A stretch of 64,000 nt of DNA, taken from contig NZ_CP154845.1 of assembly GCF_047302285.1 (NCBI RefSeq), forward strand, positions 186,001 to 250,000, read 5' to 3'. The position numbers were made by a program, and so were the translations under genes. The stretch is from Robertmurraya sp047302285 (GTDB lineage Bacteria; Bacillota; Bacilli; Bacillales; Cytobacillaceae). The notes under the pieces are model-generated. The model searched no databases and was not told where the DNA came from. It saw nothing but the letters and a program-made list of their open reading frames with translations. Positions 36,176-46,800 of the stretch are shown piece by piece; within the stretch, counting starts at the first letter, position 1, and the number at the start of each line of letters is the position of its first letter.

Positions 36176-37921
36176 TTAGCTCGTATACACTTTCTCCTTT
36201 ATGCGATTATGAGCACGTGAAAAATCTTTACATTCACGAAAAGCAAGATGTTTGCAACCGATGCATTTATCTTTATTTACATGTAAAAGAGCGTAGTTGA
36301 TGGCATCTCCTGTATGTTCGAAAAAGTGATTTTCTCCAATTAATTGGTATAAGCCTGTTTTCATTAATACATTTTTCGGCTGTGTATTTAAACCAGAAAT
36401 TAAAATGATTCCATTCTTTGAAAAGTCTTGAACAATGCTTGATAAATAAGACTCCCCAGTCATATCCATAAAAGGGACTTTCCCCATTCTTAGCAAAAGC
36501 ACGTTTGGTTTGTAGTTAATCGTATTCATAATACTATGTTGGAAGGTTTGTGCTGCGCCGAAAAAGAGCGGGCCTTCCACATTATATATACTGATTTGGG
36601 GACAATCATGTGATTCCGTCACAATTTGTGTGTCTACTTTTTCTTGTTCAGGATTAGGCAATACCTTTGCCGTAACCATTATATCACTCATCCGTTTCGT
36701 GAAGATAACGATAGCTAATATAAGACCAATGCCGACGGCCCAAGTTAAATTTAAGAATACAGTTAGTAAAAAAGTGATGACTAAGACGAGCGAATCTCCT
36801 GATCGTGTTTTTAACAATTGGAAAAAGACGCGGCGCTCACTCATATTCCACGCAACAATCATTAAGATCGGTGCCATACTGGCTAACGGTATTTTTGAAG
36901 CATATGGGGCAAAAAGCAAAAGCACGAGTAGGACAACGATTCCATGAATTATCCCAGATAGGGGGGACGTTGCTCCATTTTTTATATTGGTAGCCGTTCT
37001 TGCGATAGCACCTGTAGCTGGAATCCCACCAAACAGAGGAGTGACCATATTGGCGATCCCTTGACCCATTAATTCGCGGTTGCTGTTATGCCTACTATTG
37101 GTCATTCCATCGGCTACTACAGCGGATAATAGGGACTCGATAGCCCCAAGAAAAGCAATCACAAAAGCAGGTCCAATTAGCTGTTGAATACGCTCTATAG
37201 TAATAGTTGGAACTTCAAATTGTGGTAATGAATTAGGAATCGTGCCAAAGGTTGAACCGATTGTGGCGATATCGTTAGGGTAAAGAAGTGTTGCCACAAG
37301 TGTTGAAAAAACAAGTCCAATAAGAGGACTTGGAATATTAGGCAGCCATTTCGGCATTATTAATATCGTTAATAAGCAAATTCCGGCTGTTAATAAACTA
37401 TATAGATTGATCGTGTCGATGTGATGGAAGATTTCATTTAGATTTTGAAGAAAATATTCATGGCTTTTAACATCTGTTAGACCTAAGAAATTGGCAATTT
37501 GGCCAACAAAAATAATGACGGCAATCCCTGATGTAAATCCAATTGTTACTGATTTGGGAATAAATTTAATCAGCATTCCAAGCTTGAAAATCCCCATCAA
37601 GAGTAATATAATCCCTGCCATAAAACCTGCAATCAATAAATTCTCATATCCATAGGTCATAATGATGCCAAATAAAATCGGAATAAATGCCCCTGTGGGA
37701 CCACCTATTTGATACTTTGAGCCCCCGAATATAGAAATCAAGATTCCGGCAATAATCGTTGTGTAAATTCCGTATTCAGGTTTAACACCTGATGCAATGG
37801 CAAAGGCCATTCCTAAGGGAATCGCGATAATTCCGACAACAAGTCCTGAAATGATATCCTTTTGCAAGGAGTGAAGCGAATAGTTGCTATACCGGCTGTT
37901 AGAAAACCACTTTTGTATCAT
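36176..37921 (-). CDS. SulP-family anion transporter with STAS domain and Cys-rich tail
   Basis: The 581-aa protein has the SulP membrane domain (about 1-400, KDIISGLVVGIIAIPLGMAFAIASG, GGPTGAFIPILF, GMTNSRHNSNRELMGQG) and a STAS domain (about 440-555, VLLLRMGKVPFMDMTG). An unusual tail follows with CIGCKHLAFREC (about 553-564). SulP proteins carry sulfate, bicarbonate or other anions. The Cys cluster might bind a metal or act as a redox switch. An ArsR-family gene follows and its probable operator precedes the gene. Confidence 0.88.
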   Translation of the reverse strand: MIQKWFSNSRYSNYSLHSLQKDIISGLVVGIIAIPLGMAFAIASGVKPEYGIYTTIIAGILISIFGGSKYQIGGPTGAFIPILFGIIMTYGYENLLIAGFMAGIILLLMGIFKLGMLIKFIPKSVTIGFTSGIAVIIFVGQIANFLGLTDVKSHEYFLQNLNEIFHHIDTINLYSLLTAGICLLTILIMPKWLPNIPSPLIGLVFSTLVATLLYPNDIATIGSTFGTIPNSLPQFEVPTITIERIQQLIGPAFVIAFLGAIESLLSAVVADGMTNSRHNSNRELMGQGIANMVTPLFGGIPATGAIARTATNIKNGATSPLSGIIHGIVVLLVLLLFAPYASKIPLASMAPILMIVAWNMSERRVFFQLLKTRSGDSLVLVITFLLTVFLNLTWAVGIGLILAIVIFTKRMSDIMVTAKVLPNPEQEKVDTQIVTESHDCPQISIYNVEGPLFFGAAQTFQHSIMNTINYKPNVLLLRMGKVPFMDMTGESYLSSIVQDFSKNGIILISGLNTQPKNVLMKTGLYQLIGENHFFEHTGDAINYALLHVNKDKCIGCKHLAFRECKDFSRAHNRIKEKVYTS

Positions 37922-37943
37922 AAATACCCTTCTTCTCTTTAAA

Positions 37944-37994
37944 TATTTGTATATCTGATTATTTGAATATAGTACATTATGATCTTATTATCAA
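37944..37994 (-). promoter_or_regulatory. sulP-arsR promoter and repeat operator
   Basis: On the minus strand TTGATA, 17 bp and TATATT form a sigma-A-like promoter just upstream. TATTTGTATAT (37944-37954) and TATTTGAATAT (37960-37970) form a direct repeat overlapping the -10 side, a plausible ArsR site. Confidence 0.55.
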
Positions 37995-38297
37995 TAGGAA
38001 TTTTTATAAGTAAGATCGAGCTGATTAAATATTCTCCTTAGTTAAAAAGCATACCTTGCATCGTGAGAACGAATAAAGAAAAACGATCGAGTGCTTTTTT
38101 AAACATAATTTTCAATCTGAATACCTCTGTAGTGTTAGATGCATAGGATAGTCAATTATACGTTAATTTACGCAAATAAAAATATCCATCGGTAAGAAAA
38201 TTCTGATTTATAGGAATAAAGACTTAGTTAATGTTCCATTTTAGATTTCTTTTATGCTACATTATATAAAAATGTAGTTTTTAAAAGGAGTTTCTAG
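37995..38297. other. Divergent intergenic region, no gene seen
   Basis: About 300 AT-rich bases between the sulP promoter and the cyclase gene. I see only the AAAAGGAG ribosome binding site of the cyclase and no convincing operator or RNA. Confidence 0.4.
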
Positions 38298-39836
38298 ATG
38301 GTGAATTCGGAATTAACGGCTTTTGTCACTCTTGCTAGTACTTCAGGTGTTCTCAACTTATTTTTATGCTTGTATGTCTTTTTAAAGAGACAGCACTATA
38401 CGAAAATCGCTCATTTTTTCATTGTTTATACGGCCACGATCACCATTTATTGTTTTGCTTCAGCATTTGGTTTGATGTCGACAACGCTTGAGCAAATAAA
38501 GTTTTGGACGATCATTCAATATATTGGAATGCCCTCTTCAACAGCGTTAGGGCTATTGTTTGTCATGCAGTATTTAGGTATGAACGTAACAACCAAAAAG
38601 TATATTGCTCTTCTGACGATTCCCTTCATTACATTAGGGATGGTCATGACAAATGATTGGCATCATCTTCATTACCGCGTCTTTGAAGTGGAGCCAAACT
38701 TAGGGATCCCATATATTCATCAAGAAATCGGGATTTGGTATGTGATTCATGGCATTTACATCTTTTCTTGCATGTTTGTTGCCTTCTTTCTTGTATTATC
38801 TCGTTGGAAGGAAACATCAAAATCTTATCGTCCCCAAATGCTTGCAATAGCGTTCGGTCAATTTGTTCCGATCGTAACCGCTTTTCTTTATTTAGTTGGT
38901 TTTACTCCTCCAGGTGTCGATCCGGTGCCGATGGTTTTATGGCTATCATCTTTGTTATATTTGTGGTCCATAAATTCATCTCGACTGTTCACACTTATGC
39001 CGATTGCTAAGGACACCATTTTTAATAACATCAATGATGGGGTTATCGTACTGGATGAATCGTATCGATTTATTGAGTTCAATGAAGCAAGTAAGAAGAT
39101 GTTTTTAAATTTGAACAAATCTCTACTGGGTAAAGATTTTACGGAAGTTTGGCTCGAGCTAGCAGGAGGTCCATTGCCATTTTCATTAGAGAAGACTTCC
39201 ACTTATGAAGTAAAGCTAGGAGGTAAAACCTATAAGGTTCGGATTTCTTCCTTACAGCATGGACAAGGCAGCAAAGGGATATTAATTATTTTTACCGATA
39301 TCACAGAGGTAAAAAGATTGCAGCTTAAATTAGAGCACCAGGCCTATTATGATGAACTGACACAGATTTATAATCGGCGAGCTTTTTTTCATATGTGTGA
39401 GCAAATAGTTAATGAAGCAAAAGGGCATCCCATTCCCTTTACGGTTATATTAATGGATGTGGACCATTTTAAAAAGGTGAATGATACATATGGTCATGAT
39501 GTAGGGGATCAACTACTGCTCCATGTCGCCCAAATTTGCCAAGCCGAGATGGAAGAAGGAATGGTATTGGCTCGCTATGGTGGCGAGGAATTTGTCATCG
39601 GACTAAAAGGAAAGACGATAGAAGAAGGAGAAGTATTAGCGAACCGATTACGAAATCAAGTGGAAGAAAATCCCATTATTATGCTAGACACCGTTGTCTC
39701 AGTTACGTTAAGTAGTGGTGTTGCTGGGATAAAAGATGAGAGAAAGGAAACGCTGCAAGAAATTTTGCTTCGAGCGGATAAGGCATTATATCATGCAAAA
39801 CGAGAGGGACGTAATCAAGTTCATGTTTATATATGA
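38298..39836 (+). CDS. 7TM-PAS-GGDEF diguanylate cyclase
   Basis: The 512-aa protein has seven N-terminal helices resembling the histidine-kinase N-terminal 7TM region (about 1-230). A PAS-like domain follows (about 235-345, NINDGVIVLDESYRFIEFNEASKKMF), then a GGDEF domain (about 350-510). The active site is GGEEF (in RYGGEEFVIG), an accepted active variant, with DVDHFKKVNDTYGHDVGD upstream. It probably makes cyclic di-GMP in response to a membrane-borne ligand. It is the second cyclase in this window and stands alone. Confidence 0.9.
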   Translation: MVNSELTAFVTLASTSGVLNLFLCLYVFLKRQHYTKIAHFFIVYTATITIYCFASAFGLMSTTLEQIKFWTIIQYIGMPSSTALGLLFVMQYLGMNVTTKKYIALLTIPFITLGMVMTNDWHHLHYRVFEVEPNLGIPYIHQEIGIWYVIHGIYIFSCMFVAFFLVLSRWKETSKSYRPQMLAIAFGQFVPIVTAFLYLVGFTPPGVDPVPMVLWLSSLLYLWSINSSRLFTLMPIAKDTIFNNINDGVIVLDESYRFIEFNEASKKMFLNLNKSLLGKDFTEVWLELAGGPLPFSLEKTSTYEVKLGGKTYKVRISSLQHGQGSKGILIIFTDITEVKRLQLKLEHQAYYDELTQIYNRRAFFHMCEQIVNEAKGHPIPFTVILMDVDHFKKVNDTYGHDVGDQLLLHVAQICQAEMEEGMVLARYGGEEFVIGLKGKTIEEGEVLANRLRNQVEENPIIMLDTVVSVTLSSGVAGIKDERKETLQEILLRADKALYHAKREGRNQVHVYI

Positions 39837-39841
39837 GGTTT

Positions 39842-39878
39842 ACTGCATCCTGGAAACATTCGGGGTGCAGTTTTTTTG
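39842..39878 (+). terminator. Terminator of the 7TM cyclase gene
   Basis: ACTGCATCC pairs with GGGTGCAGT (one wobble) and is followed by a seven-T run. Confidence 0.8.
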
Positions 39879-39882
39879 TGTT

Positions 39883-40209
39883 CCAGGAATTTATATATTC
39901 CCTCGACTTGTGGATAAAATGTTCGTATAAACGGTAGGAGTATCGGTATGAAAAAATAACAGGAAAAATTCCGCTTAATGAGCAACCATCATGAAAAAGA
40001 GCCGAAATAACAGGAAAAATTCCTGCTATTCCCTCAAAAAATGCCAAAATAAACGATTTTGCCCTTCATAAGCGGAAAAATTTCCGTTATTTCCCCTAAA
40101 AGGGACGTCATTGAGGAGATAACAGGAAAAATTCCGCTTAAGGGTGAGAGATAGTTGGAGCGAATTAGATAAACCGGAAGCTTCCTACATTTTGTGGGAG
40201 CTTCTTTTG
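39883..40209 (+). repeat. Composite intergenic repeat, copy 3
   Basis: It has the same order of blocks as the copies at 15066 and 24974, beginning five bases after the cyclase terminator. It ends with GCTTCCTACATTTTGTGGGAGC and a T-rich tail. The inverted third motif reads AAGCGGAAAAATTTCCGTTAT here. No start codon or ribosome binding site suggests coding. Confidence 0.8.
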
Positions 40210-40445
40210 TTTGCAATTCATCATTATTGCTTTTTTTCATAGAAATGAAGCAATATTCATTAATATGGTTATTTGCAAAAAAACAATGGATCTTCCAATT
40301 TCTGATATTGCTAGAGCGATAGTTTATACGAATAGTAGAAGTTTTATTCCTATTCTCTCAAAAAAATGTCGGACAATCCCCCAATCAATTCGTAAATATT
40401 GATGAAAGATGAGCCCTTATCAATAATGGGCTCTCTTGAATTTTT

Positions 40446-40883
40446 CTACATGGAATGATCCAATTTTCCAATTGATAGAGCTTGATACTTCCGTAATAAA
40501 TCAATAATGGGCTTCGTTTGTTCTTTATTACACTGCAAGATAATCGTGGCCTCGTCCATTCGGTCCAACTTTCGTTTTCTACTTTTTTGTTTTTTTAAAA
40601 GTGTATGCGCCAGTAATCCGATCCCAAATCCAATCGCTGCCCCAATTAGTCCCCACAGGATCGGCCCCAATGTTAAGACAAACCCACTAGATGCCCCAAT
40701 TACTGCTCCAGCAGTTCCACAAGCAATCCCTATTTCAAAAGCATGAGGACTATGAATTTCACTTTCGATTTGCTCCGCGTCCATAAAGACTAAAAGGATA
40801 TGTTCTTTTGGGATCATCATTTCCAATTCAGCAAGTGCTTGCTCTAACTCGATCGATTGTTTAAAAATCCCGATTATTAACAT
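40446..40883 (-). CDS. Glycine-rich hairpin membrane protein, unknown family
   Basis: The 145-aa protein has a soluble N-terminus (about 1-48, MLIIGIFKQSIELEQALAEL). A glycine-rich hydrophobic hairpin follows at about 50-92 (GIACGTAGAVIGASSGFVLT and GLIGAAIGFGIGLLAHTLL), then a basic linker KKQKSRKRK and a short C-terminal domain. The two outer parts have a ferredoxin-like feel but I cannot name them. It is transcribed away from the neighbouring 252-aa membrane gene's end and may share its transcript (18-base gap). Confidence 0.65.
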   Translation of the reverse strand: MLIIGIFKQSIELEQALAELEMMIPKEHILLVFMDAEQIESEIHSPHAFEIGIACGTAGAVIGASSGFVLTLGPILWGLIGAAIGFGIGLLAHTLLKKQKSRKRKLDRMDEATIILQCNKEQTKPIIDLLRKYQALSIGKLDHSM

Positions 40884-40901
40884 GAAAAAGCACCTGCCTG
40901 C

Positions 40902-41660
40902 TTAGGAAAATATTCGAAGTCTAGATTGTTGGTATCTATTCATCAGAAAGTGACGCTGCTCTATTTGAAAAAGTCTATTGTGTTCAATGGTTGTGCGATA
41001 GGTGTAGTAAATAGAACCAAACAAAACAGATGGCATAAAGAGCAGCCAATGTGGGTGAAGAACAGAAATGGAATCCTCTAGTCGTCCATGCCAAAGAAAT
41101 AAGATTGAATCATGGGAATTTGAAAGTATTAGATAAATCCACCACCAAAACATGGCATAGAAAGCTAGGCCGAATCGCTGATTATATAATTGCCCTAAAC
41201 CAGGAAAGAAGAACGAATACAGAGCGCCAATGGTCGGATTTTTCTTTTCGATATATTGAATTTCGATAGGGGAAATGTGCACTGTATGATGCCCTTTATA
41301 CTCTAAAAGGGCAAGATGGTGTAGTTTATTTTGATAGACGGCCGAGCGGAAGCTGTCTCCAATGGCAATTAAATAGATGGCAAGGTAGCCAAATGCCCAT
41401 TTGGGCTCGATCACAGATTTTGCAAGTTCAAATTGACCGCTAAAGGAATAGACCATCGCTTCATTGATACGAGCTAACGTATTAATAATAACTTCTGCTA
41501 ATGTCAGCAACGTTCCTCTTAAATATTGGCAAAGTAAATAATGCCCGAATCCTGGGAATACTGCCGACCACCAGGCGACCATATAAGGACTCTGGTATTT
41601 TAATTGGGATATTCCAAATACACTAATATTTACAAGCGAATGTCGGTTCTTTGATGCCAT
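40902..41660 (-). CDS. Membrane protein with duplicated TM2-like motifs
   Basis: In the 252-aa protein the segment FPGFGHYLLCQYLRG (about 35-49) is echoed by FFPGLGQLYNQRFG (about 150-163). Each lies at the start of a hydrophobic pair, as in TM2/YozV-type proteins, so an internal duplication is likely. Function unknown. It diverges from the DUF2325-like gene and lies directly upstream of the glycine-rich membrane protein gene on the same strand. Confidence 0.7.
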   Translation of the reverse strand: MASKNRHSLVNISVFGISQLKYQSPYMVAWWSAVFPGFGHYLLCQYLRGTLLTLAEVIINTLARINEAMVYSFSGQFELAKSVIEPKWAFGYLAIYLIAIGDSFRSAVYQNKLHHLALLEYKGHHTVHISPIEIQYIEKKNPTIGALYSFFFPGLGQLYNQRFGLAFYAMFWWWIYLILSNSHDSILFLWHGRLEDSISVLHPHWLLFMPSVLFGSIYYTYRTTIEHNRLFQIEQRHFLMNRYQQSRLRIFS

Positions 41661-41932
41661 ACTAATACCTTCTTATCCATTTTTATCCATAGTATGGGAT
41701 TGATTGGAAAATTTCATTCATTAGCGGTATACACCTTTTAAATCGTAATTCTAGATAGGAAAAAAAATTAGAATTGCATCCAATTTGTGTCAGCCTTATA
41801 GAACATAGTGATTGTCGTTCACAATTTAGACAAATATATAACAAAACTAAACAAAACTTAACGAAAATGTGACATTTAGCATAGAGACTAGAAAAAACAA
41901 CTTTTATAGTAATGCATGAAGGGGGTGGGAGA

Positions 41933-43633
41933 TTGAATGAACAAGCAAGTAGATTAAAAGTTTCTAACAATACGATGTATGAGCTACTTAAGAAGGGAGA
42001 GCGACACGGTTATAAAAAAGGGAACGTAGTCGAAACTAAGAAAAATGTACAAGGTGAGCAGTCCCAAGTTGTGATTGAGCATCATCATTTTTCTAAAGAT
42101 GTCAAATTAGATCAATTGTTTTTGTGCATTTCATTAGGTGGGAATTCCTTTTTGCATCCATATATCGATAACTTGTATCGGAAAAAAGAGTGGGAATATT
42201 ACGAAGCCTATCAACAAAGTGCGTTTAAAGAAAATCCTGTTTTTTCGATGTATACGACAAAAAGTGAAGAAAAAATTAGGCAAATAGCAGGGATACTTGA
42301 ATGGAGCAATCAAACGGGAGAATATGCTCAAATAGATCAATTGATTAAAAGAGGATATAAATTTGCCTATCAATATTTTCGACAACATGGACAAATTGAC
42401 TTAGAAGACTTTATGAGAAGTTATGCGAAAAGAAAAAAGATTAAGATTGTCAAAGAAATTGAGTTACGCTATCAAAATATCGTTCTTTGGTATTTATGTG
42501 TTCGTGAAAACAAATCGCTCAACACAAAAAATGTCGCCTGGCAATCCTTTCAGGAAATTATGAGTGGAGCAATAAATGAATCACAAGTGCAAAAGTCGAT
42601 GTTTTCGAAAGAAATATGCCATAAACATCGGAAAGAGCTTGACCAACTTTATATAGAATACAATATTCCCACCAATCATCGTTTTGATTCTTTAGGATTC
42701 TTTTTAGAGTATTTAATTGGTCAGTGCTTTAAAAAAATCTACGACGTTCATCCTAATTGTAATTTGGATATAGCAGAGAAAAAGGTTTTTCAAAGAAGCC
42801 CTGCAAACTATATCGGGGCATTAGGTGGATGGTTGAAAACGCTTAAAATCCATGAACTCGATGCAACCGAACAAATCCCTTTTTCAAAACAAGATTTAGA
42901 TATCGTTTTTTTGGAGCTCTTATATGCAAAAAAATACAATTACATTTCAAAAGAGAACCAAGATCTATTTCTTATCGCCTGTTTATATGTGAAATGTCTT
43001 AGCTCACTTTACTTGGAAACGAAAGAATTGTACTTGGATAAGTCAAAATTAGATTACTATTACGAAATGAAATCAAAAGAGGAGCAAATTGTTCAGAAGC
43101 AAGCGGACCTTTCGAAGCAACAAAAGAAGTGGGAAATAACAAATCAGCATAAGGAAGATAAAATAGAAGGTTTGACCAAAGAACTACGTCAAGCACATAG
43201 CAAAATTCGACAACTTGAACAACAGATTCAATCAATGGAAGACTATAGAAATGAAGTGCACGCTCTGCGGAAATTTGCCTATCTGGCAGAACACGATGAA
43301 CCTTCGCTGGAATCAGGACCTTCATTGGAGACGATGGTACAGTTTATCCAATCAAAGCGACTTGTTATTTTTGGTGGACATTCGAGTTGGCGCCAGAAAT
43401 TAAAAGAACAGTTATCAAATGTGGAGTTCGTCGATGTAGATGAAATGAATAGGGATATTTCAAAGATTAAGAGAGTAGATGCCGTCTTCATTAACACATC
43501 TGTCTTTGCTCACGCCTTTTATAAAAAAGTGTTGAAGGCACTGAGTAATAGTGAAACCCCACAATATTATTTAAACAGGCAAAATAATGTGGAAAAGACG
43601 ATCTCAGAGATGTATAAATGGTTAGCAGAATAA
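41933..43633 (+). CDS. Large coiled-coil protein with C-terminal DUF2325-like domain
   Basis: The product of about 566 aa begins at TTG 41933, preceded by GGGGGTGGGAG. The body is mostly helical. A coiled coil rich in Glu/Gln/Lys lies at about 390-450 (QADLSKQQKKWEITNQHKED, KIRQLEQQIQSMEDYR). The last 105 residues (KRLVIFGGHSSWRQKLKEQL, VDAVFINTSVFAHAFYKKVL) match the pattern of DUF2325, an uncharacterised Rossmann-like domain. There is no membrane segment. The central 350 residues are unrecognised. It is monocistronic; no biochemical function is known. Confidence 0.75.
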   Translation: MNEQASRLKVSNNTMYELLKKGERHGYKKGNVVETKKNVQGEQSQVVIEHHHFSKDVKLDQLFLCISLGGNSFLHPYIDNLYRKKEWEYYEAYQQSAFKENPVFSMYTTKSEEKIRQIAGILEWSNQTGEYAQIDQLIKRGYKFAYQYFRQHGQIDLEDFMRSYAKRKKIKIVKEIELRYQNIVLWYLCVRENKSLNTKNVAWQSFQEIMSGAINESQVQKSMFSKEICHKHRKELDQLYIEYNIPTNHRFDSLGFFLEYLIGQCFKKIYDVHPNCNLDIAEKKVFQRSPANYIGALGGWLKTLKIHELDATEQIPFSKQDLDIVFLELLYAKKYNYISKENQDLFLIACLYVKCLSSLYLETKELYLDKSKLDYYYEMKSKEEQIVQKQADLSKQQKKWEITNQHKEDKIEGLTKELRQAHSKIRQLEQQIQSMEDYRNEVHALRKFAYLAEHDEPSLESGPSLETMVQFIQSKRLVIFGGHSSWRQKLKEQLSNVEFVDVDEMNRDISKIKRVDAVFINTSVFAHAFYKKVLKALSNSETPQYYLNRQNNVEKTISEMYKWLAE

Positions 43634-43682
43634 TAGAGCATAACGTAAAGAGCTTTGTTTGTAGTTTTTTGACTGAAGGAAT

Positions 43683-43830
43683 TATGTCAGATTTGACATA
43701 TGTCAGGAAGCGTTTGATGAAGTCCATTATGGTGGCTCACTAGTTTCATATGTCAAAAAAGATATATATGTTAGAAATTCTATTTAATTTATATATGTCT
43801 AAATTGACATAATCAGACTCGAAACCAATA
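43683..43830 (+). promoter_or_regulatory. fdn promoter region with repeated TGTCA inverted repeats
   Basis: TGTCA-GATT-TGACA lies at 43685-43698, extending to TATGTCA...TGACATA. TGTCT-AAAT-TGACA lies at 43796-43809, and a TATGTCA half site at 43749-43755. The second site overlaps a TTGACA -35 box (43804-43809) followed after 17 bp by AATATT. This arrangement suggests one regulator binding two operators upstream of formate dehydrogenase. The regulator is not identified. Confidence 0.6.
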
Positions 43831-43883
43831 TTTCAAAACATAATCGTTTTCGAGAATAGGATTGTAAGAAGGAGAGGGACTAT

Positions 43884-46800
43884 ATGCCAAAGCTTTCAAG
43901 GCGTCAGTTTATGAAATATACGGCAGCTTCTGTTGCTGCTTCATATTTGGCTGAGAAACGTGTCCATGCTGAATCAGGAGAGGAAAACAAAGTATTCCCA
44001 TTAATGACTGCTGGTGCAACTACATCGTATGGGATTTGCCATTTCTGTTCTGTCGGATGTGGAATTGAAGTCAAGGTAAAAGGAGATGAAATCGTTTCAA
44101 CAGAAGGGTTGAAGGATCATCCAATAAATGAAGGAGCACTTTGTCCAAAAGGAAGATCACTTAAAGAGATGCATAATTCTGACATGCGTCTAACCCATCC
44201 GTTGGTTCGTAAACCAGGAAGTGATAAATGGGAGCCTATTTCTTGGGAAGACGCGATTGATAAAATTGCTCATAAAGTGAAAGATGTGCGGGAGAAGACA
44301 TTTACAGACGCTGTTCAAATAGATGGGAAAAAGGTTACCGTTAATCGACTTGATAGCATATTTAGTTTAGGAAGTGCCGAGATCGATAATGAAGAAGCGT
44401 ATTTATATACGAAGTTTAACCGCGCTTTAGGAATCCATAACTTTACCCATCAGGCAGAGATATGACACGCTCCAACGGTGGCTAGTTTAGCCCCTTCATT
44501 TGGTAGTGGTGCGATGACAAATAGTTTTACAGATATGAAGAATGCCAAAGTGATTTTGATTGGTGGAAATAATACAGCTGAGACCCACCCATTAGCCATG
44601 CGCTGGGTATTAGAGGCGCAAAAGCGAGGCGGAACATTAATTGTTGTAGATCCACGGTTTAATAGAACGGCTAAAGTTGCTGATATTTATGCACCTGTAC
44701 GACCTGGAACAGATATAGGCTATTTAGGTGCGATCGTCAAATACATTTTAGATAACGAGCTATATGATGGAGAATATATTAAAGCTCATACGAATGCGTT
44801 GTATAAAGTAAATCCATCCTTCTCATTTAGTGATGGTGTATTTTCAGGATATGACGATAAGAGCTTCAATTATAGCAGGGAAAGTTGGACCTACCAACTT
44901 GGTTCAGATGGTAAACCATTGCAGGCAGAATCATTAACGGATCCGAATTGTGTACTTATGAAGCTGAAGCAACACTTTAGTGAATACACATTTGAAAAAG
45001 GCTCTGAAATTACAGGCATGCCAGTTGATAAAATGAAGCTCATTGCTGAGACGTTTACTAAAAATCGTCCTGGGACCATTTTGTATGCTTTAGGGATGAC
45101 ACAAAAGACCGTTGGTGTACAAGGGATTAGAATGTATGCCATTATCCAATTATTACTTGGGAATATGGGGATGGCTGGTGGCGGAATTAATGCCAACCGA
45201 GGAGAACCAAATGTGCAAGGTTCAACAGACATTGCTTGTTTACCACATATTTTACCAGGTTATATGCCAATCCCAACAGATGCTCAACCAACCTTTAATG
45301 ATTATGTCAAAGCAGTTGGTACAACGAAGGCTAAGAAAACAATCGCTTTATTGAAAGCTTGGTATGGAGATAAAGCAACGGCAGATAATGAATTTTATTA
45401 TCATTATTTACCAAAGCGAAGAGCACAAGATTCAGCAGCAAACTATGTGCCGATTTTTGAAAAATTAAATCAAAATGAATTTAAGCTTGGCTTTATTTTT
45501 GCGCAAAATCCAGCTGTAAGTACGCCTAACCTAGATATGGTTTGGAAAGGATTGAGCAATTTAGATATGCTCGTTGTGTCAGAAATTTTTGAGACAGAGA
45601 CGGCTTCATTTTGGCAATATCCTGGTTTGGATCCGGAAAAGATTCAGACGGAAGTCATTTTATTGCCAGCGGCGATGGCTTTTGAAAAAGCGGGAACGAT
45701 GACAAACTCTGCCCGTTGGATTCAAGGGAAGCCAGTAGCTGTACGTCCTCCAGGTGAAGCGAAACCAGATGGGGATATCATCTACGAAATTATGCATCGG
45801 GTAAAAGAGTTATATGCGAATAGCAGTGACCCGAAAGATAGAGGGATTTTAGATTTAACTTGGGATTATGTCGTTCATGGCGAAGAAGAAGTTGATATGG
45901 AACTTATCCTTAAGGAAATGAATGGTTATGATCTCAAGACAGGTAAATTGCTTAGTACAGGAGCGCAGCTTGCACAAGCAGAACCTGGAACGGTTGCCTC
46001 TGGTATGGGTGGCCTTTATACAGGCGTGATAACAGAAGAAGGAAACCATTCATTAAGGCATAATAACGATGATCCGAGTGGACTTGGATTACATTCACAA
46101 TGGACATTTTCGTGGCCGAATAATACGCGCGTCCTTTGGAATCGAGGTTCTGTCGATATGAAAGGAAAACCTCGTGACAAAGAACGGGCACTTGTAGAGT
46201 GGAATGGAACAAGCTGGGTTGGAAATGACATTTTGGACGTTGCTGCAAAGGATAAAGCACCAGACACACCAGAGGGAAGTAAGGTGTTTTCAAATGGAGA
46301 AGGGAAAGGCGCTTTACTCCGCACCGTATATGCACAAATTCAAACAGAGGCAGCGGAACTGACGTTGAATCCTGGTTATGACCCAAATGTTTTCAAAGTT
46401 GCACCTGTTATAACAGAACCTGGAATTGCAGATGGACCATTGCCGGCTCACTATGAACCGTTTGAATCACCTGTTCAAAATTCAATGTTCAGCCAGCAAT
46501 CGAATCCGATTATTCGTCCTTTTGCATTGCCAGATATCCAAAAAACAGGGGAAGCAAGTGAATTTCCATATGTTTTAACAACGTATATGGTAACAGAGCA
46601 ATTCTTATCAGGTGGTGTTACACGGAATACACCACAATTAAATGAGTTAATGCCATCTAACTTTGCTGAAATTAGTAAAAATTTGGCTAAGAAGCTTGGC
46701 GTTACTTCAGGAGAAAAGGTAACCATTTCCACAGCGCGTGGGAAAGTCGCAGTGGATGCCATGGTAACAGACAGGATCCAACCATTAGACGTTAATGGCC

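Noticed and set aside
39703..40047. Frame shared with 51499-51717 encoding MAFFEGIAGIFPVISALFHD
   Set aside because: The similarity is caused by the composite repeat; copies 1 and 2 have stops in the same frame, so it is not conserved as coding.
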